From positions 310,001 through 374,000 of the forward strand of contig JAUCSC010000001.1 of assembly GCA_030445265.1 (NCBI GenBank): a stretch of DNA of 64,000 bases, in the 5' to 3' direction. Shown piece by piece: positions 17,474-27,162 of the stretch (position 1 is the stretch's first letter; the number at the start of each line of letters is the position of its first letter). The translations under genes and the position numbers were made by a program. The notes below the pieces were generated by a model. That model ran no database searches and was not told where the DNA came from. It was given only the letters and a program-made list of their open reading frames with translations. The DNA comes from Candidatus Saccharimonadota bacterium. GTDB lineage: Bacteria; Patescibacteriota; Saccharimonadia; Saccharimonadales; Saccharimonadaceae.

Positions 17474-18385
17474 ATGGGGCTGAGTATCCGGGAAATACGC
17501 GACAATACGACAAGGGCGCGTCACTTAATGCAGCGGAGTCGCGCGCAACACTTTGCGGTCGGCGCCTTTAATATCGACAACCAAGAGACGCTGATAGCTA
17601 TTGCACTGGCGGCTCAAAAAACGAATGCACCCGTACTGGTTGAAGTGAGCCAAGGCGAAATTGATGCCATGGGACTTGATAACGTACGTGATCTGGTCGA
17701 CAATTACAAATCTCAGTACGGCATAGAAATGTACATCAACCTGGACCATAGTCCAACGGTCGATGACTGTAAGCGCGCGATTGATGCCGGCTATGAGTTC
17801 ATTCATATCGATATATCACAGGCAAACCATGAGGCAAGCGAAGCTGAGATAATCGCGAAGACGCGCGAAGTCGTTCACTACGCTTCGTTTACCGGTGCGC
17901 TTGTCGAGAGTGAACCTCATTACTTCGGCGGTTCATCAAATGTGCATGAAGAAGCCATCGACTACGAAGCCATTAAAAAGACCTTCTCGACGCCGGAAGG
18001 TGCTAAGAGTTTCGTTGAGGCAACCGGCATTGATACCTTCGCTGCCGCTATCGGAAATCTCCACGGCAAATACCCGGTACCAAAAGAGCTCGATTTGGAA
18101 TTACTTTCTCGTATTCGTGAGTCTATCGGCTGTCAAATCAGTCTTCACGGCGGTAGTGGTACACCGCTACATTTCTTTGAAGACGCGGCCAGAATCGGTG
18201 TGAGTAAGATTAATATTAATAGTGATATGCGCTTTGCATTCCGTAAGACACTTGAGAAAGTGCTTGCCGAGCACCCAGAAGAGTATGCGGTCGTCAAACT
18301 GATGCCGGAAGTCTATGGAGCTGTTCAGGCAGTTATTGAAGAAAAAATAGCAGCGTTCGGCAGTGGAGATAAGGCAGTTCGTTAG
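17474..18385 (+). CDS. fba: Class II fructose-bisphosphate aldolase
   Basis: The 303-residue zinc enzyme cleaves or forms fructose 1,6-bisphosphate. Visible metal and catalytic residues are the Asp-His of NLDHSPTVDDCKRAID, the His of GNLHGKYPVP, the His of SLHGGSGTP, and KININSDMR for phosphate binding. A TATACT lies at 17430-17435, and an AGGGGGG run at 17457-17463 serves as ribosome binding site ten bases before the ATG. An 11-codon ORF including its stop (17451-17483) overlaps the start region. The next gene begins two bases after the stop. Together with gap and transketolase this enzyme links triose and hexose phosphates. Confidence 0.95.
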   Translation: MGLSIREIRDNTTRARHLMQRSRAQHFAVGAFNIDNQETLIAIALAAQKTNAPVLVEVSQGEIDAMGLDNVRDLVDNYKSQYGIEMYINLDHSPTVDDCKRAIDAGYEFIHIDISQANHEASEAEIIAKTREVVHYASFTGALVESEPHYFGGSSNVHEEAIDYEAIKKTFSTPEGAKSFVEATGIDTFAAAIGNLHGKYPVPKELDLELLSRIRESIGCQISLHGGSGTPLHFFEDAARIGVSKININSDMRFAFRKTLEKVLAEHPEEYAVVKLMPEVYGAVQAVIEEKIAAFGSGDKAVR

Positions 18386-18387
18386 TT

Positions 18388-19353
18388 ATGACCGTACCGA
18401 CCATCGTTACTATCGGAAAAGCGACGCAAGATGTTTTTTTGCAGAGCACAAAAGCGTTTGTGCCATTTGAGCACAAAGGGGTCATGTACGAGCAGCTGCC
18501 GCTTGGGCAAAAACTTGATCTGGATGAGGTTATTTTTGCGACTGGCGGTAACGTGACGAACGCAGCCGTTACCTTTGCGCGTCAAGGCCTCCACAGCCGC
18601 TACGCGTGGTGTATCGGTACAGATGTGGCCAGCGAAGCTATCCTACACGATCTCGACCGCGAAGGCGTCGACACTACCCATGTCGTACGGGATGACGCCT
18701 ACCGAGCCAGCTATTCCGTTATCCTACTCGCATCGTCTGGCGAGCGGACGATCTTGAATTATCACGGCACAAAGGTGACTTCAGACCGTCATCAACTCGA
18801 CCTCAGCATCATCAAAAGCGGTGATTGGCTTTATCTCTCCTCGCTTGGTGATATGGATTTACTTGAACAGATCATTAGCGAAGCGGCCGCCCATCACGTG
18901 AAGGTTATGCTCAATCCAGCTGGCACGGAACTTGCCCAAGCCGACAAATTAAAAGCGCTTCTGGAAGATGTGACGGTGCTTTCCGTTAATAAAGAGGAGG
19001 CTCAGCAAATCGTCAGCGGCGAGACACTTGAAGAACTTGTCCGGCACGCCGCACATTATTGCCCTGTGGTTATCGTCTCGGATGGCCCAAATGGTGTTGT
19101 CGCCACTGACAGTAAGACGATTGTAACCGCCGGTATGTACGAGGATGTCCCCGTGGTTGACCGGACGGGTGCCGGTGATGCATTTGGGTCAGGGTTTTTA
19201 AGTTGGTGGGCTTCGGGGCACTCACTGAAAGACGCTATTCACTTTGCGAGTGCTAATTCGACATCTGTCGTCACGAAGATTGGCGCAAAGGCAGGCATCC
19301 TTGGTACACCAGTGAAGCTTCATGAGATGCCGATAAAAGAGGAGAAGTTATAA
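18388..19353 (+). CDS. PfkB-family carbohydrate kinase
   Basis: The 321-residue protein has the ribokinase/PfkB fold: an N-terminal GGNVTNAAVTFARQG block (residues 53-67) for substrate binding, and the C-terminal signature VVDRTGAGDAFGSGFL with catalytic Asp264 and the anion hole GAGD. Members phosphorylate ribose, fructose, fructose 6-phosphate, adenosine and similar substrates. Its place two bases after fba and one base before a second PfkB gene suggests a sugar or sugar-phosphate substrate feeding aldolase, possibly fructose 6-phosphate, but PfkB substrate choice cannot be read reliably from these motifs. A GAGGAG at its 3' end serves the next gene. Confidence 0.88.
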   Translation: MTVPTIVTIGKATQDVFLQSTKAFVPFEHKGVMYEQLPLGQKLDLDEVIFATGGNVTNAAVTFARQGLHSRYAWCIGTDVASEAILHDLDREGVDTTHVVRDDAYRASYSVILLASSGERTILNYHGTKVTSDRHQLDLSIIKSGDWLYLSSLGDMDLLEQIISEAAAHHVKVMLNPAGTELAQADKLKALLEDVTVLSVNKEEAQQIVSGETLEELVRHAAHYCPVVIVSDGPNGVVATDSKTIVTAGMYEDVPVVDRTGAGDAFGSGFLSWWASGHSLKDAIHFASANSTSVVTKIGAKAGILGTPVKLHEMPIKEEKL

Positions 19354-20876
19354 TGGCAAAATTCTTACAACAGTTATTGGAAGTACAAGAACCCATGTTT
19401 TCAATGGGACTGCGACGCCTTGAAGCCATGTCTGGGCATAGCGGTGTCGATGTACGCCTTATCGCTGACATAACGCACCGAGCGCATGATGTCATGCGGG
19501 CGCTTCGACTCGATCCATCAAATACCACGGCTCGCGAACTATATAATGCACTGAGTGCGGCAGTTGTGTCCGATAACTTCCACGATATGCTCAGTGATTC
19601 GGACTTCGTTTTGGTGTCAATCGATGATGAAGTTATATCATTTAATATGATTGATGTTATAGAAAACAGCCATCATGAACTCACCTTTGAAAAACGCATC
19701 ATCAGTCACGGTCAACGGTCGCTACGCGGTGAACTACTGACCCGCTATCTTGAGCATGTATTGACCGACAATATTTCCGTACAGGCGGCCGCTAACGATG
19801 CTGGTATCGTTGTTGCCTCGGATGAGGGATATAGCAATGTTGCCTCAGCTACTCAGCTGGTACAGGCGTCTCGTTCGTCGGCTCCCTCCGTCCTGTCAAT
19901 TGGCGACATTTTTACTGATGCTTTTATTAAGCTCAGAGAAGATAAGGCCCGCATCGATACCGATCCGGACGGCTCGAAGCGGCTCAGCCTACCATTTGGT
20001 TCTAAGCCACCGTATGATAGCGTAGAAATCGTCCAAGCCGTCGGCCCTTCCCCAAATGCTGCCGTCGCCTTTAGCCGACTAGGCTTACGGTCGTCCCTGA
20101 TGGCCTTTCTTGGCGATGACCAACCCGGAAAAGAGTCACTCGAATATTTAAAAAGTGAATTAGTTTCAACCGACTCGGTGAGTGTCGAAGAAGGGCAGAA
20201 ATCGAACTATTACTATGTGCTTCGATATGGGGCTGACCGGACAATTCTCGTTAAGAATGAAGAGTATAGCTATACGTGGCGCGAGCCGGCCCAGGTACCG
20301 GATTGGATCTACTTGTCGTTGATTAGTGATAAGGCCTGGCCGCTGCATGAGGACCTCCTGCGTTATCTCGAAGCGCATCCATCGGTCAAACTCGCCTTTC
20401 AACCTGGTACGTTCCATTTCGAATGGGGCAAAGAGAAACTCAAAGACTTGTACGGCCGGAGCGAAGTTGTTGTCATGAACCGTGAAGAGGCAGTCGACGT
20501 GACGGGAGTCTCGTACGATTCGGTAAAAGAGCTACTCGGGGCACTGCGAGCGCTTGGTCCAAAAATCGTCGTGATGACCGATGGACCAAATGGTTCGTAT
20601 GCACATTATGAAGATACTTTTGTGACCGTTCCGAATTATCCCGATCCTGCACCGCCCTATGACCGGACGGGTGCCGGTGATGCGTTTGCCTCGACATTCG
20701 TCGCTGCAGTTGCTCTCGGCGAAACGGTTGAAAATGCCTTGACATGGTCACCGATTAATTCGATGAGCGTTGTGCAAAAACTGGGGGCTCAGGCAGGATT
20801 ATTGAGTGCCGAAAAAATTAGAGAATACCTGGCAAGTGCGCCAGATGATTATCATCCAAAGGAACTGACTGAATGA
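19353..20876 (+). CDS. PfkB-family kinase with unrecognised N-terminal domain
   Basis: This 507-residue protein is about 190 residues longer than ordinary PfkB kinases. Residues from about 179 onward form the kinase: SVLSIGDIFTDAF, a substrate-binding GPSPNAAVAFSRLGLRS, MTDGPNGSYA, and the signature DRTGAGDAFASTF with the catalytic Asp. Residues 1-175 belong to no family I recognise; they are mostly helical by composition, open with LLEVQEPMFSMGLRRLEAMSG, and contain a hydrophobic [19 protein letters not shown] stretch. The extension could be regulatory or oligomerising. The start overlaps the previous kinase gene by one base (TAATG) after a GAGGAG site, and the stop overlaps the next gene (ATGA). 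Confidence 0.85.
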   Translation: MAKFLQQLLEVQEPMFSMGLRRLEAMSGHSGVDVRLIADITHRAHDVMRALRLDPSNTTARELYNALSAAVVSDNFHDMLSDSDFVLVSIDDEVISFNMIDVIENSHHELTFEKRIISHGQRSLRGELLTRYLEHVLTDNISVQAAANDAGIVVASDEGYSNVASATQLVQASRSSAPSVLSIGDIFTDAFIKLREDKARIDTDPDGSKRLSLPFGSKPPYDSVEIVQAVGPSPNAAVAFSRLGLRSSLMAFLGDDQPGKESLEYLKSELVSTDSVSVEEGQKSNYYYVLRYGADRTILVKNEEYSYTWREPAQVPDWIYLSLISDKAWPLHEDLLRYLEAHPSVKLAFQPGTFHFEWGKEKLKDLYGRSEVVVMNREEAVDVTGVSYDSVKELLGALRALGPKIVVMTDGPNGSYAHYEDTFVTVPNYPDPAPPYDRTGAGDAFASTFVAAVALGETVENALTWSPINSMSVVQKLGAQAGLLSAEKIREYLASAPDDYHPKELTE

Positions 20877-21481
20877 AATATCAAATTTGTGTCTCAGGTG
20901 CCGCCGCGGGCGCAACGGTTCAGGCGGCGCATCAGCTTGCCTATGATCTGGGCCGGGCGATTGCCGAGGAAGGTCTGACGCTTGTCACCGGTGCGACGGT
21001 AGGTCTGCCATGGTATGCGGCGCAAGGAGCGTTTAGTGTCAAAGGCAAACGGGGTGTCTCGATTGGTTTTTCACCGGCTAGTTCAATGCGTGAGCATGTC
21101 GCTGTCTATAAACTGCCGACTCGGGAGTTTGACTACATAAACTATACGGGCATGGCGTATGTAGGCCGAGATGTCCACCTGGTCCGTAGTAGTGATGCGA
21201 TTATAACGGTTGGCGGTCGGATGGGAAGTTTGCATGAACTTTCAACGGCACTTGAAAGTCGGAAAGTCTGTGGCGTCTTGCTGGGAAGCGGCGGACTGGC
21301 CGATTATATACCAACCCTTCTTGAGCATGTCGACGCACCGGGTGCAAAAGATATTATTTATGATACTGATCCAGAACGATTGCTGAAGAAGGTAATCGAG
21401 CGGCTTGACGAAAAATATGAAGATTTCATTCCACCGACTGGCGATGAACATATTTCTGCCCACCGTGCCGGTCGAGGCTGA
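20873..21481 (+). CDS. LOG/TIGR00725-like Rossmann-fold protein (SLOG superfamily)
   Basis: The 202-residue protein resembles LOG-family and related SLOG proteins: [12 protein letters not shown] at the N-terminus, [18 protein letters not shown], and the motif [14 protein letters not shown] (normally GG-GT-xE) near residue 118, with a P-loop-like nucleotide-binding role. Some LOG proteins are cytokinin riboside monophosphate phosphoribohydrolases that release ribose 5-phosphate and a base; others only bind nucleotides. The Thr of the PGGxGTxxE motif is replaced by Ser. Being last in an aldolase-kinase operon, it could feed ribose 5-phosphate from nucleotides into the pentose pathway, an inference only. 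Confidence 0.7.
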   Translation: MKYQICVSGAAAGATVQAAHQLAYDLGRAIAEEGLTLVTGATVGLPWYAAQGAFSVKGKRGVSIGFSPASSMREHVAVYKLPTREFDYINYTGMAYVGRDVHLVRSSDAIITVGGRMGSLHELSTALESRKVCGVLLGSGGLADYIPTLLEHVDAPGAKDIIYDTDPERLLKKVIERLDEKYEDFIPPTGDEHISAHRAGRG

Positions 21482-21528
21482 CGACACAACGTTCCTGTGC
21501 CTCTCTGAAAAAGAGTATAATAGTTAGG

Positions 21529-23499
21529 ATGGAGCAGCGTTTTCGCCTTGAGACAAAGTATAAACCGACAGGTGACCAGCCGTCGGCTATTGCTGCGTTG
21601 ACTCAAGGTCTGGAGAACGGTGTACGCGAACAGACGCTCATGGGTGTTACTGGAAGTGGTAAAACATTTACTATGGCGAATGTCATTGTTAATCAGCAAA
21701 AACCAACGCTGGTTCTCGCGCATAACAAGACATTGGCTGCGCAGCTTTACAGCGAGTTTAAATCTTTTTTCCCTGACAATGAAGTTCATTACTTTGTGAG
21801 CTACTTTGATTATTATCAACCGGAAGCATATATCGCGAGCAGTGATACCTACATTGAAAAAGATAGCCAGATCAATGATGAGATTGATCGCCTGCGGCAT
21901 GCAGCCACGATGGCGCTCCTGACACGGCGCGATACGATCATTGTTGCGAGTGTCAGCTGTATCTATGGCATCGGCTCGCCGGACGACTATTCGGCTATGT
22001 CCATTACGGTATCGGTCGGTGAGCGCCGACAGCAGGATAAGTTCATTCGCTTACTAACCGACATCCAATATCAACGAAACGATATAGATTTTCACCGCGG
22101 CACATTTCGGGTACGGGGCGATATTGTTGATGTTTTTCCAGCCGGAAGTGATGTGGCATATCGGGTTGAGTTCTTTGGCGATGATGTTGATCGCTTGACG
22201 AGGATTGACCCACTGACTGGTGAAATACTTGGTGAACCGAAATCATTTACTGTCTTCCCGAGCAGTCACTACGTCACACCGCGGCAAAAACTGGAGCATG
22301 CCATAGAAGGAATAAAAAAAGAATTCGAGGAGCGGTTAGAGTTCTTTGAAAAGCATGATCGGTTCCTGGAGGCTCAGCGCCTGGGCCAACGAACCAAGTA
22401 CGATATTGAGATGTTAGAGGAGACAGGATTTGTCAAAGGTATTGAAAACTATAGTCGCTACCTGACAAACCGAGAACCGGGCGAACAGCCAGCGACTCTG
22501 CTTGATTATTTCCCAGATGATTTTTTATTATTCGTCGACGAGAGCCACATGACCTTGCCCCAAGTCCGGGGTATGTATAACGGCGACAGGGCGCGCAAAG
22601 AGATTCTGGTAGAGCATGGCTTCCGTTTACCGAGCGCGCTCGACAACAGGCCGCTCACATTTCAGGAATTTGACCGCCATTTTAATCAAGCAATTTATGT
22701 TTCAGCGACGCCAGCTGAGTATGAACTGACGCATAGTCCAGAGCCGGTACAGCAGGTTATTCGTCCGACGGGGCTGATAGATCCTCTTATCTCAGTGCGA
22801 CCGACAAACGGGCAGATCGATGACCTGATTGCGGAGATTCGTGACCGTGTTGCCAAGCATCAGCGCGTATTGGTAACGACACTCACCAAGCGCATGGCTG
22901 AAGACTTGTCGTCGTATCTGATTGAACTTGATATTAAAACGGCGTATATACATAGTGAAGTTGATACATTGGAGCGCGGGGATATTCTGCGGGACCTCCG
23001 TACGGGTGTATATGATGTGCTGGTAGGTATTAACTTACTGCGTGAAGGCTTAGACTTACCGGAAGTAAGCCTGGTGGCTATCATTGATGCCGACAAAGAA
23101 GGTTTCCTGCGTAGTACGAGTGCCTTGATCCAAATCATTGGTCGAGCAGCCCGACATTTAGAAGGTACCGTTATCATGTATGCCGATAATATGACGGCTT
23201 CGATGACACGGGCAATTGACGAGACGGAGCGACGCCGGGTTATTCAACAAGCCTATAATGAAGAACACGGCATTACACCGACCAGTATCGCGAAGGCAAT
23301 TGATGAAGGGCTTCGGGCAATTATTCCAAAGAAAGAAGAGGAAGCGCCAAAAATCGATCTGAAGCGGGTTCCGAAAGGTGAGTATAAATCGCTCATTAAA
23401 GACCTTTCGGCACAGATGGAACTGGCCAGCGCTAATCTCGAATTTGAAAAGGCAGCCGAACTGCGTGATATGATCGGCGAAATAAGAAAAAAACTGTAG
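21529..23499 (+). CDS. uvrB: Excinuclease ABC subunit B
   Basis: The 656-residue protein is the damage-verifying helicase-like subunit of nucleotide excision repair. It has the N-terminal [10 protein letters not shown], Walker A TGSGKT near residue 42, the beta-hairpin region [15 protein letters not shown] with [20 protein letters not shown], the DESH helicase motif ([10 protein letters not shown]), [28 protein letters not shown] and a C-terminal UVR motif (about 620-655) that binds UvrC. Length is normal. TATAAT at 21516-21521 ends seven bases before the ATG and no Shine-Dalgarno site fits, so it is probably leaderless. Confidence 0.97.
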   Translation: MEQRFRLETKYKPTGDQPSAIAALTQGLENGVREQTLMGVTGSGKTFTMANVIVNQQKPTLVLAHNKTLAAQLYSEFKSFFPDNEVHYFVSYFDYYQPEAYIASSDTYIEKDSQINDEIDRLRHAATMALLTRRDTIIVASVSCIYGIGSPDDYSAMSITVSVGERRQQDKFIRLLTDIQYQRNDIDFHRGTFRVRGDIVDVFPAGSDVAYRVEFFGDDVDRLTRIDPLTGEILGEPKSFTVFPSSHYVTPRQKLEHAIEGIKKEFEERLEFFEKHDRFLEAQRLGQRTKYDIEMLEETGFVKGIENYSRYLTNREPGEQPATLLDYFPDDFLLFVDESHMTLPQVRGMYNGDRARKEILVEHGFRLPSALDNRPLTFQEFDRHFNQAIYVSATPAEYELTHSPEPVQQVIRPTGLIDPLISVRPTNGQIDDLIAEIRDRVAKHQRVLVTTLTKRMAEDLSSYLIELDIKTAYIHSEVDTLERGDILRDLRTGVYDVLVGINLLREGLDLPEVSLVAIIDADKEGFLRSTSALIQIIGRAARHLEGTVIMYADNMTASMTRAIDETERRRVIQQAYNEEHGITPTSIAKAIDEGLRAIIPKKEEEAPKIDLKRVPKGEYKSLIKDLSAQMELASANLEFEKAAELRDMIGEIRKKL

Positions 23500-23543
23500 C
23501 CTGTCGTATTTCGTGCTCTTTATAACTGCGCTATACTAAGTTA

Positions 23544-23834
23544 ATGACTATGATCTCGCGCGACGATGTTGCTTATTTGGCGACGCTCAGTAATCTCCAG
23601 TTAGGTGAACAAGAAGCGGCTGACTTGCAGCAAGACCTCGAACACATTATCGAATATATTCATCAGCTTGATGAGCTTGATACTTCAGGCGTAGAGCCAA
23701 CCTATCAGGTATCGGGCTTGGAGAACGTATCCAGGGATGACCTCATCGATACATATGGGTTAGCGCCAGAAGCGCTGCTCGCGCTGGCTCCATTGGCGCA
23801 GGACAATCAAGTTAAAGTGCCGAAAGTGCTATAA
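23544..23834 (+). CDS. gatC: Asp-tRNA(Asn)/Glu-tRNA(Gln) amidotransferase subunit C
   Basis: The 96-residue protein has the GatC pattern: an N-terminal helix (ISRDDVAYLATLSNLQLGEQEA), a central linker (LEHIIEYIHQLDELDTSGVEPTYQVSGLENV) and RDDLIDTYGLAPEALLALAPLAQDNQVKVPKVL at the end. GatC wraps the GatA-GatB interface and stabilises the complex that converts misacylated Glu-tRNA-Gln and Asp-tRNA-Asn into the correct forms. TATACT at 23532-23537 is six bases before the ATG, so the gat operon probably begins as a leaderless message. A second in-frame ATG is two codons further on. gatA starts two bases after the stop. Confidence 0.93.
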   Translation: MTMISRDDVAYLATLSNLQLGEQEAADLQQDLEHIIEYIHQLDELDTSGVEPTYQVSGLENVSRDDLIDTYGLAPEALLALAPLAQDNQVKVPKVL

Positions 23835-23836
23835 AT

Positions 23837-25207
23837 ATGACGACGATTGCCGAATACCAAGCACATTCCGCACGCGAGAACGTCGAAGCAGCGCTCCAAA
23901 AAGTGCATGAAAATGAATCATTCCACGCTCTTATTTCGACGACGGAAGCTCGAGCACGGGAGCGTGCCGAGGCAGTCGACAGGGGTGAGATCACTGGAAA
24001 GCTTGCCGGTGTACCTTTCATTGCAAAAGATAATTTCCTCGCGTACGGCGCACCGACGACAGCCGCCAGTCGTATCCTTGAAAAGTTTGAAGCGCCTATT
24101 CAAGCAACGGCGATTGAAAAACTTGAAGCGGAAGGCGCCATCTGCATTGGCAAGGCTAATCTTGACGCTTTCGCACATGGTGGTAGTACTGAAAACTCTA
24201 CTTTTGGACCGACACTGAACGCGTTTGATCAGACGAGAGTCGCGGGTGGAAGTAGCGGTGGATCGGCCGTTGCTACCGCTCTCGGCATCGTACCATTTGC
24301 CATCGGTACCGATACGGGCGGTTCCATCCGTCAACCGGCCAGTTTTAATGGCCTTGTCGGCGTCAAGCCCACATACGGGACGGTGAGCCGATTTGGCGTC
24401 GTTGCAATGGCGAGCAGCACTGACACCATTGGCGTCTTCACGACCAATGCATCAGATGCCGAGCTTGTCATGTCTATCATGGCCGGACAAGACAATAAAG
24501 ATATGACGACGTTGCCTGATTTTTTTGTGCCTGTAAGTGCTGGTGATAAGAAACGAGTTGGCATCATCAAGCAATTTATGACTGACGATGTCGACGCTGG
24601 CGTGCGCGCAGTTGTTCAAGACTATGTGCAGCGCCTGAAGGCCAAAGGTTATATCGTCGATGAAGTCGACATGCCTATCTTACGTTACGCCTTGGCTATG
24701 TACTATATCATCGTACCGGCAGAGATTAGCAGTAACCTGGGGCGTTATGATGGCATCCGATACGGCAAGCGCGCTGAGGGAGCGCAGTCGTTAAACGATG
24801 TGTACGGCAAGTCGCGGGATGAGGGCTTTGAGCCCGAAAATAAGCGTCGTATTATGATTGGAAGCTTTGTCCTCTCGAGTGGCTATTTTGATGCTTATTA
24901 TTTACAAGCTCAAAAAGCCCGGACCCTCCTTATCCAGGCGTTTGATGAATTGTTTAAAAACTATGACGTGCTCATCGGTCCAACTGCGCCGACTCCAGCC
25001 TTTAAATTAGGTGAAAACAGTGAAGATCCAGTTAAGATGTATCTTGCCGATGTCATGACAGTGCCAGCCAGTCTCGCGGGCTTACCGGCTATCAACGTGC
25101 CAGGTGGAACAAATCCCGACGGTTTGCCGGTCGGTGTACAGCTGATTGGTCCTCGCCGATCGGATGCTCAATTATTAGCTATGGCGCGTGAAGTGGAGCA
25201 GCGGTAA
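23837..25207 (+). CDS. gatA: Asp-tRNA(Asn)/Glu-tRNA(Gln) amidotransferase subunit A
   Basis: The 456-residue amidase-signature enzyme releases ammonia from glutamine for the transamidation done by GatB. It carries the catalytic Lys in PFIAKDNFLA, the Gly/Ser-rich core AGGSSGGSAVATALG and the Ser in GTDTGGSIRQPASFNGLVGVKPTYG, then the substrate loop with GYFDAYYLQAQKAR and the C-terminal PASLAGLPAINVPGG. Length is close to the usual 480 residues. The gene is inside the gat operon; its stop overlaps the ATG of the next, non-gat gene by one base (TAATG). Confidence 0.96.
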   Translation: MTTIAEYQAHSARENVEAALQKVHENESFHALISTTEARARERAEAVDRGEITGKLAGVPFIAKDNFLAYGAPTTAASRILEKFEAPIQATAIEKLEAEGAICIGKANLDAFAHGGSTENSTFGPTLNAFDQTRVAGGSSGGSAVATALGIVPFAIGTDTGGSIRQPASFNGLVGVKPTYGTVSRFGVVAMASSTDTIGVFTTNASDAELVMSIMAGQDNKDMTTLPDFFVPVSAGDKKRVGIIKQFMTDDVDAGVRAVVQDYVQRLKAKGYIVDEVDMPILRYALAMYYIIVPAEISSNLGRYDGIRYGKRAEGAQSLNDVYGKSRDEGFEPENKRRIMIGSFVLSSGYFDAYYLQAQKARTLLIQAFDELFKNYDVLIGPTAPTPAFKLGENSEDPVKMYLADVMTVPASLAGLPAINVPGGTNPDGLPVGVQLIGPRRSDAQLLAMAREVEQR

Positions 25208-25626
25208 TGGATGCCTCAATGATTTTTGTTTTTGCTGCCATTGTGATTATCGGTGCACTGCTTTTGGCACTCATCACCTTTACTCACCGCGGGGTGAAGC
25301 CGCTGGCCGTCGAGAAATATCGTTCTTCATGGATGACCATTGAACGTCAGCTCAAGAAAGATGACGTTGCCTCACTCCATGTCTGTGTCCTGAGTGCGGA
25401 CAAGCTGCTTGATCAAGCGCTGAGAGAGCGAGGTTTCAAAGGCGATACAATGGGTGAGCGGATGAAGGCGGCTAAGAATATATGGACGAACGCCAACCAA
25501 GTTTGGAATGCACATAAACTGCGTAATCGCATTGCTCATGAGACTGATGTGGTTGTTAAATATGATGATGTTCGCCGGCACCTTTCGGCATATAAGCGGG
25601 CGCTGATGGACGTAGGAGCCATATAA
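25207..25626 (+). CDS. Membrane-anchored HEPN-like protein inside the gat operon
   Basis: This 139-residue protein has one N-terminal membrane span (about 5-26) and a helical cytoplasmic part. The sequence KLRNRIAHE at 104-112 contains R106-N-R-I-A-H111, the Rx4H motif typical of HEPN domains, which are often RNases or nucleotide-binding modules. The preceding WTNANQVWNAHK segment is of the kind found with this motif in bacterial HEPN-like proteins. I cannot assign it to a named family. It overlaps the gatA stop by one base, and gatB overlaps its own stop by one base, so it is translated with the amidotransferase. A membrane-linked RNA-related function is an inference. Confidence 0.65.
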   Translation: MDASMIFVFAAIVIIGALLLALITFTHRGVKPLAVEKYRSSWMTIERQLKKDDVASLHVCVLSADKLLDQALRERGFKGDTMGERMKAAKNIWTNANQVWNAHKLRNRIAHETDVVVKYDDVRRHLSAYKRALMDVGAI

Positions 25627-27077
25627 TGATTACACCAGAGATTCTCGCCAAGTATAAAGTCACGATTGGTATCGAGTGCCATGTCCAGCTCAATACGAAA
25701 ACGAAACTGTTTAGCGGTGCTGATAATGACGCGCGAAATAAGGAGCCTAATGCCGTCATTAGTCCGATTGATTTCGGGTTGCCAGGTATGCTGCCGGTAC
25801 TTAATAAGGAAGCTGTTATTCTGGCGGTTCGTGCCGGAAAGGCACTTGAATCTGACATTGCCTCTGTCAGCCGATTTGACCGCAAGCACTATTTTTACCC
25901 AGATCTTCCCAAAGGCTATCAGATAAGTCAGCTCTACGAGCCTATTATTATCGGCGGTGTGGTCCGTGTACCACAGGAAGACGGTAGCGTACTTGATGTT
26001 CGCATCCACCATGCTCATATGGAGGAGGACGCTGGAAAGTTAACGCATTATTCGGATTATAGTCTTGTCGACCTAAACCGTGCCGGAACACCACTGATTG
26101 AAATTGTATCGGAACCCGACATGCATTCAGCAGTGGAAGCCAAGGCCTATGCGACGGAGCTCTATCGGCTTATGACGTATGCCGGCGTTACAAATGGTGA
26201 CTTGTACCAAGGCAATATGCGCTTTGACGTCAATATATCAATTGCACCGCTTGATGCAATGGAACTGGGCACCAGAGCGGAAATAAAAAACTTGAATTCT
26301 TTCCGTAGCGTCGAACGTGCGGCCGAATACGAGTATCGTCGACAGGCAGACCTTCTTGAAAAAGGGGAGCGTGTCATACAGGAGACTCGTGGTTGGGACG
26401 ATGCTGCTCAGAAAACCGTATCACAACGTTCCAAAGAAGATGCGCAGGATTATCGCTATATGCCTGACCCTGATATTCCACCGCTACGATTGACTGAAGA
26501 TGAGATAGCGCTGTATCAGTCGGTTGTTCCCCGCTTACCGCAGTACTACCGTGATGCATGGCGTGATTTACAGCTCGACCGGTCGGTTGCGGATTCTTTG
26601 CTGGCGCGGAGAGCTATTGCTGAACTCATCGAGGCGGTACGTGTCCAAGCAGGTAGCGCGGCGACCAAGCACGTTGCTCACTGGTTTGCCAGTTCATTGA
26701 GCGACGAAACAAGCGAGATAACTGTCGGGCAGGATGACGCTCCGCGTTTTATCGAGCTCTCTAACATGGTAACGGCGAATGAGCTATCTAGTACGGCAGC
26801 CAAAGACATTTTCAATGAACTATTGCTTGGCCACGATAGTCCACGAATCATCGCCGAGCGAAAGAACATACTGCAAGTCAGTGATACCGGTGCTATCGCC
26901 GCTATTGTCGATGAAGTATTATCGGATCCCGCAAGCGCTCAGTCCGTCGCCGATATCAAAGAGGGTAAGGACAAGGCCATTGGTTTTCTTGTTGGCCAAG
27001 TTATGAAACGATCAGCGGGCACGGCAAATCCAGGCCTCGCCAGCCAATTGATTCGTGAAAAAATCAAGGATCTATAA
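25626..27077 (+). CDS. gatB: Asp-tRNA(Asn)/Glu-tRNA(Gln) amidotransferase subunit B
   Basis: The 483-residue subunit binds misacylated tRNA and performs kinase and transamidase steps. Typical sequences are IGIECHVQLNTKTKLFSG, FDRKHYFYPDLPKGYQISQLYEPI, HMEEDAGKL, DLNRAGTPLIEIVSEPDMHS, GNMRFDVNIS and EIKNLNSFRSVERA, followed by a helical domain and a YqeY-like tail that contacts the tRNA (VDEVLSDPASAQSVADIKEGKDKAIGFLVGQVMKR). Length is normal. Its presence predicts that Gln-tRNA and perhaps Asn-tRNA are made by the indirect route. It is separated from gatA by the HEPN-like gene, an unusual insertion. Confidence 0.96.
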   Translation: MITPEILAKYKVTIGIECHVQLNTKTKLFSGADNDARNKEPNAVISPIDFGLPGMLPVLNKEAVILAVRAGKALESDIASVSRFDRKHYFYPDLPKGYQISQLYEPIIIGGVVRVPQEDGSVLDVRIHHAHMEEDAGKLTHYSDYSLVDLNRAGTPLIEIVSEPDMHSAVEAKAYATELYRLMTYAGVTNGDLYQGNMRFDVNISIAPLDAMELGTRAEIKNLNSFRSVERAAEYEYRRQADLLEKGERVIQETRGWDDAAQKTVSQRSKEDAQDYRYMPDPDIPPLRLTEDEIALYQSVVPRLPQYYRDAWRDLQLDRSVADSLLARRAIAELIEAVRVQAGSAATKHVAHWFASSLSDETSEITVGQDDAPRFIELSNMVTANELSSTAAKDIFNELLLGHDSPRIIAERKNILQVSDTGAIAAIVDEVLSDPASAQSVADIKEGKDKAIGFLVGQVMKRSAGTANPGLASQLIREKIKDL

Positions 27078-27162
27078 GTCGACTCTCAGCTAACCTGCAG
27101 TAAAAATTCATGCATGATATAATAGTAGGGTAAGCCTCGCAGGAGGCAGAGAGGAGATATTA

